From assembly GCA_903772945.1 (NCBI GenBank), contig CAICTM010000990.1, forward strand, positions 1 through 40,412: a stretch of DNA of 40,412 bases, in the 5' to 3' direction. The position numbers were made by a program, and so were the translations under genes. Positions within the stretch are counted from its first letter, which is position 1, and each line of letters begins with the position of its first letter. Of this stretch, positions 21,145-32,200 are shown piece by piece. The DNA comes from Seminavis robusta (Eukaryota; Bacillariophyta; Bacillariophyceae; Naviculales; Naviculaceae). The notes beneath the pieces are model-generated. The model did not search any database, was not told the origin of the DNA, and was given only the letters and a program-made list of their open reading frames with translations.

Positions 21145-22436
21145 TCACCATTCGCTTTTCTCATTTTTGATTTCCTTCGGTGTGATGATAAGCCCGCTCC
21201 TTTGCAGCTCCTCCTCCCAAGGCTTCATAGCATGGATACCAGATTCATATATCGCCATTGTCTTCCGCAACAAATTGACCGACTGTGGGATGAGACCCAA
21301 ATTCCCGGCTCGCTTTATGAGTTTGGCAATCTTGCACTGATGATCCCTGGCTCCAAGCCGTGTCCTGACACGATGCATGATCTGTCCAGCTGGACTAGTC
21401 TAATATAACGTCGTAGTAGCGCAAGATTGTTGTGGTGAAGCAACTCGGTGGGCAATGGTTTGGCTCGTTTTCGATTGACGACCCGCGACAAATTCAGATC
21501 TCTGGGCAACATGTCTTCAAATGGGTGCTTTTTAGCACCGACCTTTTTGCTGACTTCCCATTTGGCTCTGCTTGTGAGCCACTTGAGACAAAAATCTTGA
21601 TTGTCGGGATCTTCGGCGGAATCATCGGTATTTCCCTGCATGTGAATTTCCTTGTCATCTAGAAGAACACCAGAGGGCTTTGATGATGATGATTTGGAAG
21701 TAGAGTCATTGTGCACTGGGAAATCTTCTTCCGAGACAGCGGTATTGCGCTGATCATCCATGTATTTTTGAAAGGACTCAAAAAATTCCGATTTGGTAAA
21801 GTTCTGAGTGAATCCAGTTTCCTTGTCTCGTCCAAAACTCTTCTCCATCATCTAGAGCACTGTGGTGGCCTCTTGAGCCTTGACCGAACGTCCCAGGACA
21901 TTCAGCAACATCTGCGCAAGCCGCACACATTTGCCCAAGTCATCCACCACTTTGGTGTCTCCAGCACCACTGTCCTCCTGATCCTTCCAGCTTTCAATCA
22001 CACGCTTGCTTGCTCACCAATTGATCTCGTTCATAGGGATCCATTTGAAGGATATCCTTTTCGGCTTTGGTCAATTCGCGTTCGACTTCACCTGTTAATA
22101 TTCCAGTGGTAGCATCGCGCTTTACTTTGGGTAGAAACTGACTCGCAGGTCCCAAATTGCCACCATCGTCAAACAATATTCCAAAGGGATCTATGTCTTC
22201 CTTCTTCTCGTCGCCGTCATTGCGTCATTGCCTCCACCACCTGTTGTCGAGAGAGAGCGCAAAGGAGCCAGAAATTGGTTGGCGGGATATCGACCGACAC
22301 TCTGAGTGAAGGACACTCTGCACTGCCGCTGCAGCAAGTAGGATAGGCTTTGTGAAGCAGCCGACGAGGACAGGATGCGCTGCTCATGGTCGCCATTCGA
22401 CGCCATGTCGGCATGAATTATTCGATTGTGTGGCAT
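21145..22436 (-). pseudogene. Broken mitochondrial ribosomal protein bS18m
   Basis: The C-terminal third is clearly ribosomal S18: NLALLRRYI, then TSPAGQIMHR, TRLGARD and KIAKLIKRAGNLGLIP, a helix-rich domain that packs on the small subunit platform. A long N-terminal extension and presequence-like start suggest a mitochondrial form. The coding frame is broken at four places. An 8-base tandem duplication (22215-22230) shifts the frame. A 4-base repeat expansion (within 22004-22014) shifts it again. An in-frame TAG lies at 21852-21854, one change from GAG. Two extra bases (21400-21401) shift the frame inside the conserved core. The first break could be a 50-base intron, and the second and third could together be one 166-base intron, but the last cannot be spliced out. 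A three-base repeat also adds one residue to GARDQ. The likely meaning is a decaying duplicate with a working copy elsewhere; assembly errors are the alternative. Confidence 0.7.
22215..22230. repeat. 8-bp tandem duplication CGTCATTG x2
   Basis: Two perfect adjacent copies. Reading with one copy removed joins the two frames of the bS18m remnant. Confidence 0.85.
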
Positions 22437-22894
22437 TAGTTGGCAGAGCTGCGTTGGAAACCTCTTGCACTTGGTTAGAAATACTTTGTTGCTTTAACCC
22501 TTGCACTCTTTAACCCTACCGTAGCTCGTAGCCCAAAACAAATTAGCTCTGATGACTTGCTTGCATCCGATCAGCCCATCCCGATATCCGGAATTCTGTC
22601 CCCTCAAACTACAGAAGAGAACAAATATAATGTCCGAAAGAATAATGAGTCCAATCTGAGAGAGAGGACTGAGGAAAACTGCAGCTGGAGACCACCTGAC
22701 CTGTTTGTCATTGCCATCACGACGAGAGAGCCCTGTAGATATATATATATATATATTGATCTTTTTTGGCCATTGGTGAAGAAGTAAGTCAGTACCAGCA
22801 GTGATCCATCTCAATGCTGCGAACAAGTCGAGGACGGTTAGCGTTGGTACGGTACCGAGGGACTCCCATTTGCCAACTCTACAGGAACTCAGCA
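22437..22894. other. Divergent spacer with AT microsatellite
   Basis: This lies between the bS18m remnant (-) and the NFACT-R gene (+). An AT dinucleotide run is at 22739-22757 and GGTACGGTACC at about 22846-22856. An open frame continues from 22814 into the NFACT-R gene but probably forms part of its leader. Confidence 0.5.
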
Positions 22895-23395
22895 ATGACG
22901 AATTCTCCAAGGTCTACCCATGTGGCGGCATTGCTGTTGCTGATGCCTCTGCTGGCGACAGGGTTCCAGCTTCGGACGCTTCCCCGCCTCTCTGCAGTGG
23001 GTATCCCAAACATGGCGGTCCAACCATTCAGAGGAAAGCCAATATTCACTCCTCGATGTGGAAAGCTGTTCAGTACCACCTCTCCAAAAGACACGGATAC
23101 CGACATTCCTGTCGAAAGCACCAATCGCGGCACTTGGGAAGAAGAACATGACGATGATGAAGAGGAAGAGGAATTGAGCCAAGAAGAATCAGATGATGAA
23201 ATCGACGCCAATGAGGATGACGATGACAATAGCCCTCTTCTTCAAGAATACGAGCATTGGATGAAAGCCATTTCCAAGGCACAAACGGGTCTATCCAAAA
23301 AGCAGACTTCCTTGGAACACGAACGGAGCAAGGCACAAGCACTCGAAGACACGGTGTCACGGGCACAATTAATTGTCAACAATCTATATCTATTC

Positions 23396-23427
<32 letters not shown>

Positions 23428-24391
23428 AGATGACAATGTCTACTACGTGGTAGATTGGGAGAAGGATGGGATTGAAGTAGAATTGAAATTGGATCCACAG
23501 TACGAATCGGCATCGGCCGAAGCAGATGCCCTCTTTGCACAAGCCAGGAAATTAAAGAGAGGATCCAAAGTCGTGGAAGAATTGCTCGAACAAGTGAAGC
23601 AAGCCCTGCAACTATTGATGGACTGCCAAGCCGATTTGGAGTCGGCAAAACAACCACAACAAGCTATGGACGAAGGACGAGTGCGATTGGTACAAGATCG
23701 ACTGCGAAGGACATCTAGTACCACCCAATTTCAGGAACCACAAACGCAATCTCGTGATGTAACTACCAACAATTCACGCAACAACAACCAAAACAGTAAT
23801 TCACGCCACAACAACAACAACAAGAAAAACAAGAAACCGGCGTTGGGAACCCCCGCCTCTCATGTCCGAAAATTACTCACCCCCAACGGCGCCACGGTCC
23901 TCGTGGGCCGAAATCGTCGCGGCAATGAATACTTGACATTTACACAAGCCCGAGGAAATGACATTTGGATGCACGCTCGGGGTACTCCCGGGGCGCACAT
24001 TTTGGTATTGGATCGTCGCGGCAGTGTTCGTCCTACGGATGCTTGTATGGAATTTGCCGCCCATTTGGCGGCCTTTTACAGTGACGGACGCGCCGAAGCC
24101 AAGGTTCCCGTTACGGTGGCGGCTCCCAAACATTTGCTCAAACCACGAGGAGCGCCATTGGGTGCCGTCAAGTTGCGACAAGAAGGACAAGTCTTGTACG
24201 GGTGCCCCGAATTGGTGCCGCCGGAATTGGTACAAGCGCGAGCGCAATCGGGACAATCGGAAGAGTATCGGTCGGCCGACAAGGCCAAACATCGGAAGCA
24301 AACCCGGCAACGGCAGCAACGAAAAAGGACTGGTAGTAGTAACAACAAGAGACGGAATAAACAACAACAGCAGCAGGAAGAGGATGGGTGA
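22895..24391 (+). CDS. Plastid-targeted NFACT-R (DUF814) protein, RqcH/NEMF-like
   Basis: An intronless protein of 498 residues from the ATG at 22895. The frame is open from 22814, but the later ATG puts a signal peptide (VAALLLLMPLLATGF) at the N-terminus, followed by FQLRTLP. The Phe just after the signal peptide fits the diatom bipartite plastid presequence. After an acidic stretch, a helical region (ALEDTVSRAQLIVNNLYLF, then YYVVDW and LKLDPQ, then ARKLKRG) resembles the coiled-coil/middle part of RqcH and NEMF. The C-terminal NFACT-R domain has VGRNRRGNEYLTF, GNDIWMHARGTPGAH and VTVAAPKHLLKPRGAPLGAVKL, then a basic tail. In RqcH/NEMF this family works on stalled large ribosomal subunits and adds C-terminal tails. 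The NFACT-N and HhH parts are missing, so a role in plastid ribosome rescue is inference. Confidence 0.8.
23394..23427 (+). repeat. AAC trinucleotide repeat (poly-Asn in NFACT-R protein)
   Basis: About eleven in-frame AAC codons between the two helical segments. This is a likely length-variable site that would not break the frame. Confidence 0.85.
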
Positions 24392-25696
24392 GTGAGGCGC
24401 AAAATTGGTGCTGTTGGTGACGGAGGGAGGCTCCCAGTTACTTGAGATGGATGGATGTACATAAAAGTAAAGAAGATGAATCTTACTGGCTAGCGTAGAA
24501 GAATTCTTCAATGCATGAATCGAATCGAATCGTCTGCGAAGCCTCTTTGCAACCTTTAAAACAAGCTACCGGTTGCAGGATCTAGTTGGTGCGGACTAGG
24601 CCAGCGGAATTCTGCTTAATGGCTGCAAGACTCCTCTGCGTCCCTTTCCCAAGAGGTTGAGGAGACTTACTATACCTCTCCTAGCTGGGGGTTTACAGTG
24701 AACCGGAAGGCCCTGGCTAACATCTGAACCATGATACTGCAAAAATCGGGTATCCCGGTACCGGAAACCCGACCTTTCACGGCACGGAAGAGGTCCTTCC
24801 AATGGCGCGGTCGTGGTTGGCTGCGGCCGGCCACGACAACATTGTTCCGAAAGACCCTTGGTGGTGGCAACTAAAAAAAACTTCTTTCCTTTGAAGTTCT
24901 ACCGTGTTGGGAACTTCGTCACGACAAAAGAAAAAGTCGTCACGTGGAGGTACGGTACGGCACCATTGGTATCCCAGCCACTCTAGCTGGCTAGCTAGCT
25001 AGGAGCAATAGGTAGTCAGCCATGTACAGTATAAGGGCTGAACCAGCACAGCCAAACTACGCACGCCGAAGTCAGTGGATGCGAGATGTTCGTGGAGCCA
25101 CACGATCTGAGATCCAACTGATCCAACCGTGCACTCGTCCTCCCCGATCGATAATGCCCAAGTGGCGATACGGCTGCTTACTGGCACTTTTGCTGAGGAA
25201 TTGTTGGAAGCCACGCTCCCAACACGACAACCTGACTACACCCAAACTAAGAGTTGGACTTCGTGCTTGAGTCAGAATGGCGTGAAACAGCTCGCGAATG
25301 ATTCATCATTGCTTGAAGATTCATCGGCACAACACGCACGAAACAAAATGAGGGGGAGAAACTTCCACCCCCTTTCCTTTAAAGCAACAACTACATAAAC
25401 CCTCATTTATTTCCCCCTTTTCGAATTAGACAACCCCAGTGATAAAGCAGAACACTTTCGAATGGCATCGAATTGGGACCTCGTCATTGAACTGCGAGCC
25501 AATGAGCCAATCCAAAACAATTCTTCCATCACCCATCACACCGTCACAGAGATCCTTGCCTGGTCACATCGATCCGGAAACCAAAAAAAGAAAAATTTGA
25601 CTCATCCATCACAACTCTTTGGATTACAAAACACAAAACCAATCCTTACAAACTCAAAACAACAACAGAAGAAAAGTAATCAACAAACTTATCACC
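24392..25696. other. Intergenic, nothing supported
   Basis: The spacer upstream of the first epimerase gene. It includes CCGGTACCGG at 24755-24764, GTACGGTAC at about 24950, a CTAG cluster at 24983-25002 and an adenine-rich leader before 25697. Frames at 25022-25398 lack any recognisable motif. Confidence 0.5.
24983..25002. repeat. CTAG/GCTAG cluster
   Basis: A short run of overlapping CTAG palindromes, like those at 1381-1397 and 20847-20858. Confidence 0.7.
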
Positions 25697-26878
25697 ATGT
25701 CAAAGCCAACCGAAGTCGAAACCTCATCCGTTGACACCCCGACAACAGATTATGATTCATCGTCATCCATCACGTCGCACTCATGGGAAGCTGAGGCCAT
25801 CGTCGAACCACACCAAGGATACAAAAAAGTTCTTGTGACTGGAGGTGCTGGATTCATTGGAAGCAGTGTTGCTGAGTTCCTCCTCAAACGAGGCGATGAT
25901 GTTGTCATTGTCGATGAAATGAATGACTACTATGATGTATCATTCAAAGAGGCCAACCTCAAGCTCTTGCTGGACAAATTTGGATCCAAGAGGGTTTCCA
26001 TTTACAAGGGTGACATCTGTGATGCTACCCTCATGACTGATGTGTTTGAGACTCACAGACCTGAGTGGGTGTGCCACATGGCTGCCAGAGCTGGTGTCAG
26101 GCCTTCCATCAATGATCCCTACATCTACATTCACTCCAACATTGAGGGAACAACAAGGTTGATGGAGTTGAGCCACAGGTTTGGAGTCAAGAACTTTGTG
26201 TTTGCCTCGTCCTCTTCCGTGTATGGTGGCTCCAAGAGCACCTTCTTCTCTGAGGATGAAGTGGTGGACAACCCAGTCAGTCCCTATGCAGCAAGCAAGA
26301 AGGCCTGTGAGCTGTTGGCATACACCTACCATCACTTGTACAAACTCAATGTGACTGGTCTCAGGTTCTTCACTGTGTATGGCCCACGAGGTCGCCCGGA
26401 CATGGCTCCCTTCAAGTTTATTGACAGGGTCTGCCGTGGTGTGGAGTTGCAGCAGTTTGGAGATGGCTCCTCTTCCAGGGACTATACCTACATTTCCGAT
26501 ATTGTGGATGGCGTTGTTCGGGCATTGGATCGTCCACACCCCTACCAAATCTTCAACCTTGGTAAAGGGTCTGGCACCTCCTTGAAGGAGTTCATTGATT
26601 TGGTTCAGAAACACACTGGCAAGAAGGCCTTGATCAAGGTATTGCCAGACCAGCCAGGAGATGTGCCCTACACTTGTGCTGATGTGAGCAAGGCAGAGAG
26701 GATGCTAGGATACAGGTCAAGTGTGCCCTTTGAAGAGGGAATCAGGCGCACTGCTGAGTGGTACAAGGAGGCATTTTCTCACAATGATATCAAGGTTTGC
26801 CCCGAGACACAGGCGAATGGATTGGGCAGATCACCATCATTTGTTCAAATTGTGGCCCCTGAGATTATGCAGTCTTAA
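25697..26878 (+). CDS. UDP-glucuronate 4-epimerase-like SDR, copy 1
   Basis: An intronless 393-residue extended short-chain dehydrogenase. The Rossmann motif VTGGAGFIG (about residue 50) binds NAD. The catalytic Tyr-Lys pair lies in SPYAASKKACE, with the Ser of ASSSSVYGGS upstream. The motifs MAARAGVRPS, LRFFTVYGPRGRPDMAPFKF and RDYTYISDIVDGV match UDP-glucuronate 4-epimerases, which interconvert UDP-glucuronate and UDP-galacturonate for cell-surface polysaccharides. Related UDP-glucose 4-epimerases are the alternative. The N-terminal 45 residues are Ser/Thr-rich with no signal or membrane segment, so a cytosolic form is predicted. The start is the ATG at 25697 (ACC before it). The C-terminus adds about 28 residues absent from copy 2. 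The core is nearly identical to the gene at 27797-29135. Confidence 0.9.
   Translation: MSKPTEVETSSVDTPTTDYDSSSSITSHSWEAEAIVEPHQGYKKVLVTGGAGFIGSSVAEFLLKRGDDVVIVDEMNDYYDVSFKEANLKLLLDKFGSKRVSIYKGDICDATLMTDVFETHRPEWVCHMAARAGVRPSINDPYIYIHSNIEGTTRLMELSHRFGVKNFVFASSSSVYGGSKSTFFSEDEVVDNPVSPYAASKKACELLAYTYHHLYKLNVTGLRFFTVYGPRGRPDMAPFKFIDRVCRGVELQQFGDGSSSRDYTYISDIVDGVVRALDRPHPYQIFNLGKGSGTSLKEFIDLVQKHTGKKALIKVLPDQPGDVPYTCADVSKAERMLGYRSSVPFEEGIRRTAEWYKEAFSHNDIKVCPETQANGLGRSPSFVQIVAPEIMQS
25835..26767 (+). repeat. Near-identical core shared with 28185-29117
   Basis: The offset is 2,350 bases. By eye I count 18 mismatches across about 930 bases, and none from 26537 to 26767. Sequence outside the block is unalike. 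Confidence 0.9.
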
Positions 26879-27796
26879 GAAATGGCCGCACTTTTGGACA
26901 CGATTTTGTTTTGATGGTTCGGCTCGGATAATTGTTACATAAATTCTAGAAAGTTTTGTTTTATGATAATCCACATGGCTCTTCTGTCTCTTGATCTTAT
27001 TCATGGAGCGCGACTTGCTTGTTGTGGCAGATTGTCACGGAGATACAGCCGTGCCATCAAAGACCGCGTGGCTGCGGCACTAGATAGCTAGCCATCATGC
27101 TTTCCCTCTTCCTTGTGTTCAACTGTTCAACTCGAGGTAGCTGACAAGCCACCCTACTTCTCTGTGTATCTTTTAACCGAGACATGTACTCTCTCAGGTC
27201 CCTTCGAGTGATAGATCTAATTCCAGCAATCCATGTGTTGTACATACTACTACTAGTAGGGCTTGAACTTTAAGAAGCAGGAGCTCGCACAAGCAAAAGC
27301 AGGCACAAACACAATAACAAAATTTGATGCCAGCAACGGTACCGGTTACCAGAATGTCTGTTGTACTGGTACGTACCAAACTTATAACTTATTCACTCTA
27401 AACGTACTGAATATTTACAGTGGAACCACCGATAAGATAGTTGGTAAATCCATACGATTTTAGCAAAAAGTGACTGAATTAAGTAGTTTTACTCTCAAAC
27501 TGCCGAATGTTAAATCCTTTCTTCTATACGCGTTTTACCAAAGAGCACAGGCAGCAAAGATCAGACAGCTTGAGCCAAGAGCCACCCGAACCAGCAAGGA
27601 GCCGGTAAATATCTTCCACAACACCATCATTGTTCCTCATTTTTCTTGCTTCTCGAGCTCTCTTTTCGAAGGCAGCATTACAGTAACTTCTACAACTGCA
27701 AAGGCCATATCGATATCGATTCTGTATGCAGTCAGTAGTCTATTGTCTATTGTCAATGTATGATGTATTCCATTGAGGAATAAGGAAAACTCTTCG
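26879..27796. other. Spacer between the two epimerase genes
   Basis: There is no gene. It contains GGTACCGGTTACC at 27338-27350 and GGTACGTACC at about 27368-27377. It is AT-rich and does not resemble the region upstream of copy 1, so the duplicated block covers only the coding core. Confidence 0.55.
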
Positions 27797-29135
27797 ATGA
27801 TTTCAAAAGGAGTAAAAGCGAGAACCATCGTCGCTTTGGTATTGGTTGCCAAGGTGCTGCGGGTCTCGGGTCGAAAGCTTCCATGTGAGGCTCACAAAAC
27901 CAAAGGATCCAAATCCCAAAGCCAAAAAAGATATTTAGCAGATCCTACAGAAACAAAAATGAAGTGGCCCACTCCTGAAAATTCTGAATCTTTCAACACG
28001 GTCAGCGATACAGAAAACTCAAGCTTGTCGTCTTCCCCGGTGTCATGGGATAATATCGTTGTAAAACCCCATGTTGGATACAAGAAGGTAAGTAGATGCT
28101 CTAGTGGATGAGAATTGTTACCAAAGAGGTAACGCAAATTTCGCCGCTGAAGATCTCACCAATGTTGCAAATGGGAAGGTGCTGGTGACTGGAGGTGCTG
28201 GATTTATTGGAAGCAGTGTGGCTGAGTTCCTCCTCAACCGAGGCGATGATGTTGTCATTGTCGATGAAATGAATGACTACTATGATGTATCATTCAAAGA
28301 GGCCAACCTCAAGCTCTTGCTGGAAAAATTTGGATCCAAGAGGGTTTCCATTTACAAGGGTGACATCTGTGATGCTACTCTCATGACTGAGGTGTTTGAG
28401 ACTCACAGACCTGAGTGGGTCTGCCACATGGCTGCCAGGGCTGGTGTCAGGCCTTCCATCAATGATCCCTACATCTACATTCACTCCAACATTGAGGGAA
28501 CGACAAGGTTGATGGAGTTGAGCCACAGGTTTGGAGTCAAGAACTTTGTGTTTGCCTCGTCCTCTTCCGTGTATGGTGGCTCCAAGAGCGCCTTCTTCTC
28601 TGAGGATGAAGTGGTGGACAACCCAGTCAGTCCCTATGCTGCAAGCAAGAAGGCCTGTGAGCTGTTGGCATACACCTACCATCACTTGTACAAACTCAAT
28701 GTGACTGGTCTCAGGTTCTTCACCGTGTATGGTCCAAGAGGTCGCCCGGACATGGCTCCCTTCAAGTTTATTGACAGGGTCTGCCGTGGTGTGGAGTTGC
28801 AGCAGTTTGGAGATGGCTCCTCTTCCAGGGACTATACCTACATTTCGGATATTGTGGATGGTGTTGTCCGGGCATTGGATCGTCCGCACCCCTACCAAAT
28901 CTTCAACCTTGGTAAAGGGTCTGGCACCTCCTTGAAGGAGTTCATTGATTTGGTTCAGAAACACACTGGCAAGAAGGCCTTGATCAAGGTATTGCCAGAC
29001 CAGCCAGGAGATGTGCCCTACACTTGTGCTGATGTGAGCAAGGCAGAGAGGATGCTAGGATACAGGTCAAGTGTGCCCTTTGAAGAGGGAATCAGGCGCA
29101 CTGCTGAGTGGTACAAGAAGTCGTTTTCCTGGTGA
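27797..29135 (+). CDS. UDP-glucuronate 4-epimerase-like SDR, copy 2
   Basis: Two exons, 27797-28087 and 28179-29135, separated by a 91-base intron (GTAAGT to GGGAAG), encode 415 residues. The join gives GYKK-VLVTGGAGFIG, matching copy 1 exactly at the point where copy 1 has no intron. The acceptor lacks a clear pyrimidine tract. The N-terminus differs from copy 1. It has a moderately hydrophobic stretch (TIVALVLVAKVL, residues 10-21) after a basic start, which could be a signal anchor as in plant Golgi glucuronate epimerases. Catalytic motifs are intact (GGAGFIG, ASSSSVYGGS, YAASK). The protein ends at WYKKSFSW. A tandem pair with distinct N-termini suggests the same reaction in two compartments; that is inference. 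Confidence 0.88.
28185..29117 (+). repeat. Near-identical core shared with 25835-26767
   Basis: The partner of the block in copy 1. The homology begins at the intron-exon border of copy 2 and ends near its C-terminus. Confidence 0.9.
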
Positions 29136-29250
29136 AGAGACGCTCTCACTGCTAGATGATATTGTGAACACTGTAATGACAAGCGACAAAACTAAAGAAA
29201 TACGGATGAATGTGTGTTCAAATAATAAGCTACAACGAAAGGTTAGCCAG

Positions 29251-32200
29251 CTAGAATCCTACTCTGCCCAAATACTTTTCGGCCAAATCTTTGTGCCTGG
29301 ATTGTCGCAGTGCCCCGTAAACGCTGCTTTCATCTATCTGTGATGTCACGATAGGCCAAGCACCACCCATGCCGACCAATGAAGATCGATAGCTCAAGCT
29401 TGCATTCGTGGGTGTCTGAAGGACGACGATTTGAGCCTGCACAAGGAAAACATTGGACGTGATTGCAACATTAGAAAATGCGACGAGTTGTCCCAGGTCA
29501 AAAGAAGGTGTGAGCTCACCTCAGCTAGCCTGTTCAACAGCAACAGAGTCTCTTCCAAACGAGGTGGGGGGCTGTACTCGTCATCCCCCATAGCACCCGC
29601 CATAGCATCCATCTTTGTTAGGATCTCTTCAATATCAAATCCTTTGTTCTCTCGACCAGTGGTTCTGCTCAGCGATGCCAGAGAAACCACTAAGAGTGCT
29701 TCGAATGGAGTTGACTGCGCAACAGATTTGGCAAGCCCCGAATCAGAAGCATCCTTACTGACTTTTTGCACGTCCGGAATCTTTACCAGCATCTTTCGGC
29801 TTTGTTGGCCGTTGGATTGATTGCTGTGTATGAGCTCGTTCAACACTCTCTCCGCGGCAGAGCGGCAAAATTGGAAAGCTTTTCTCACGTCTCCCGAGAC
29901 TGCTGCAGTTTTCTTGGCAGCAAATGTAATGGCATCATCGTCAAATACTGGAAAGTCCTGAAGACCCAACGACGAGAAAAATGGTTAGTGTTTCCTGAAC
30001 ACACGCAAGGTGATGACTGCAAGGTGGTGACTTACAGGCGATGCTTGGTGAATCTTAGCTTTCAATATAGACTTGATTTCTTTGACATCGTATGATTTGA
30101 AGTAGCATCGCTTGTTCCCAATCCTTGATTGGACTCTAGGTTGTAGTCGTTCCGGCAGGTTCAGAGTGTTGGACACCCCAATGACTACAAGTCGACGTCC
30201 ACTTTGACCGGAAGCACATAGCGCCGCAGACCTGCGGGGCCAATCAAAGAAATTGTACATTACTGTTTGCTTTTGTGTCACAAGATAGTCAATTTCGTCG
30301 AGCAGAACCACAGTGACAACATTTTCCTTCGGATCAACTTGTCTGGAAGGTGAGGTGAAATACTTTTCCAGCGCAGCCGCAGCTTCTTCCTCCGAATTTC
30401 GTACTCTCACACCACCCTTCACAGCTTCAAGCAGGCGGACGTAGGCCTCGAAGGGGTGGCGCATCTCCATGCCATTCAAAGCAACGAATCGAAATGCTGG
30501 AACAAGTCCAGATGCCTGATCACGTTGGAGCTTTGCAATGGCGGCTCGAATGCACGCAGTTTTGCCCATGCCTGGAGGCCCTGCACAAAACATCGACGAG
30601 CCAGTTTCCTCGTTCCCACCGCAGATTGCACCTTTCAGAAACGACATGATTTCTTCCTGCTCTTTCCCCCTACCAATCATTTCGGATTCGCTTGATTCCT
30701 TGGAGGCATCAGTCAAGGAAAGCTTCTTGATAACCTTAGCAAACGCCTCTTTCCAATCGCCAGAGTTTGCTTTGTCTTTAATGGGGCTACTTCCTCCTCC
30801 AAGCAACTCTCGAAGCACAGCATCCTCGCGAATGTACTTCGAGTGCGATAACCCCCTTGTGGTTCTGCCTTCCAGACCACCGCAAGGAATTAACGATCTT
30901 CTTATGATTGAGAAGAAGCTGCGGCAGAAGAACTCCAAGACGGGCATACCTAGTTGGAAATCAGACTTCGTCTTGCGCCCTGACGTCGTATGAAGCTTCA
31001 CCGGCGCCACAATGGACGAAGCAGCGATGTCGTCAACATGGTCACTCTCCACAATCTCTTCAAGTGTTTTCAAAGATCCAACTTCTTTGCGGTTTTTGAA
31101 ACTGGGAAGCTCGTTATTACGGTAGAACCACCGAACTTCTACCCAAACGGAAACATGAACTTCATCGGAGCTGCAACTCTTTGGGCTACCAGCATACCCT
31201 CGCTGGGTATCATTGAAATCGTCCTTGTAAATACAAACAACCTCAGCCACTAGATCGGATCAAGTTGCCACGACAAGTGCAAGGGTGAGCAAGGGTGAGA
31301 CATAATGTTTCATGAACTATCCCGTCGGCAACAAAACTCGTACCTCCCCACGGCATGGAAAAAGGATAGTTGGACTTCTCCTCTCGAAGCTTCACTTTGG
31401 TTTTCAGATCGGGCTCAAAGTAGGCTGCTCCGCCGCCTTTGTATTTGTTATCCTCATAATGTGCAACAATCACGTCACCAAGGTTTAGTTGCCAAAGCGC
31501 ATCCTTGCGTTCGTCTGCGGCGCGAATGGCGAAGCTCCCGTATGCCGGTTCCAGTTTGATCTTGTCATAATAGGCTCTCTTTGAAGATTTGTCAACATGA
31601 ATAGGCTCGAAAGGAATCTGGATGCGCGCCTCTTGTCTTGATTGAACGGATCGTGTTGATTCTGGAGAGAGCTGTGCCGGTGAATCGGATGAGTCTGGCT
31701 GCGAGCTTTGTGTGCGGTCGACGCCGGAAAGTGGCGTACCCATAAGTGCCTGTTGGTGTAGAAAAGCGACGCTGTTGCTGCTTTGTCGTTGCAACTCTCG
31801 TTTGCATCGTGCACGAAAGATTTGTATGGCTTCCTCCCTTCTCGATGGAGAGTCGTACTGAGTAGCAAACCCAACACTTCTTTCAAAAATCTGCACTAGG
31901 CTGTTCGTGGATGACGCAGATCCTTCATCACTGCTAGGTTCGCCGTACCAGAACGCTGCTGTTGGCATAAATACTTCCTTCGGTAGACCCAGAACTGCGT
32001 CTCTTTGACTTGGAGGATTGCTAGTTGGGAAATATATGGAAGCAGGGCCGAGTAGGTTGCATGATTCTGCACCCGAGGGGCGTTCGGGCAGCTCAATGGC
32101 GTACACTTCGCTTGTCTCAACAGCAGTGGACAGCAGCTTTCCGTCCGACGGTGAAAGTCGGCGCACCGTTTCAAGGCGGAACTTTAGTAGTTCCACGTGA

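Noticed and set aside
21855..22017. A 166-base intron explaining two lesions of bS18m
   Set aside because: Possible by GT-AG rule, but its inside reads as good coding sequence in the downstream frame and the lesion at 21400 would still remain.
25940..28964. Long antisense frames (224 codons) inside both epimerases
   Set aside because: They are duplicated shadows of the conserved sense codons, not genes.
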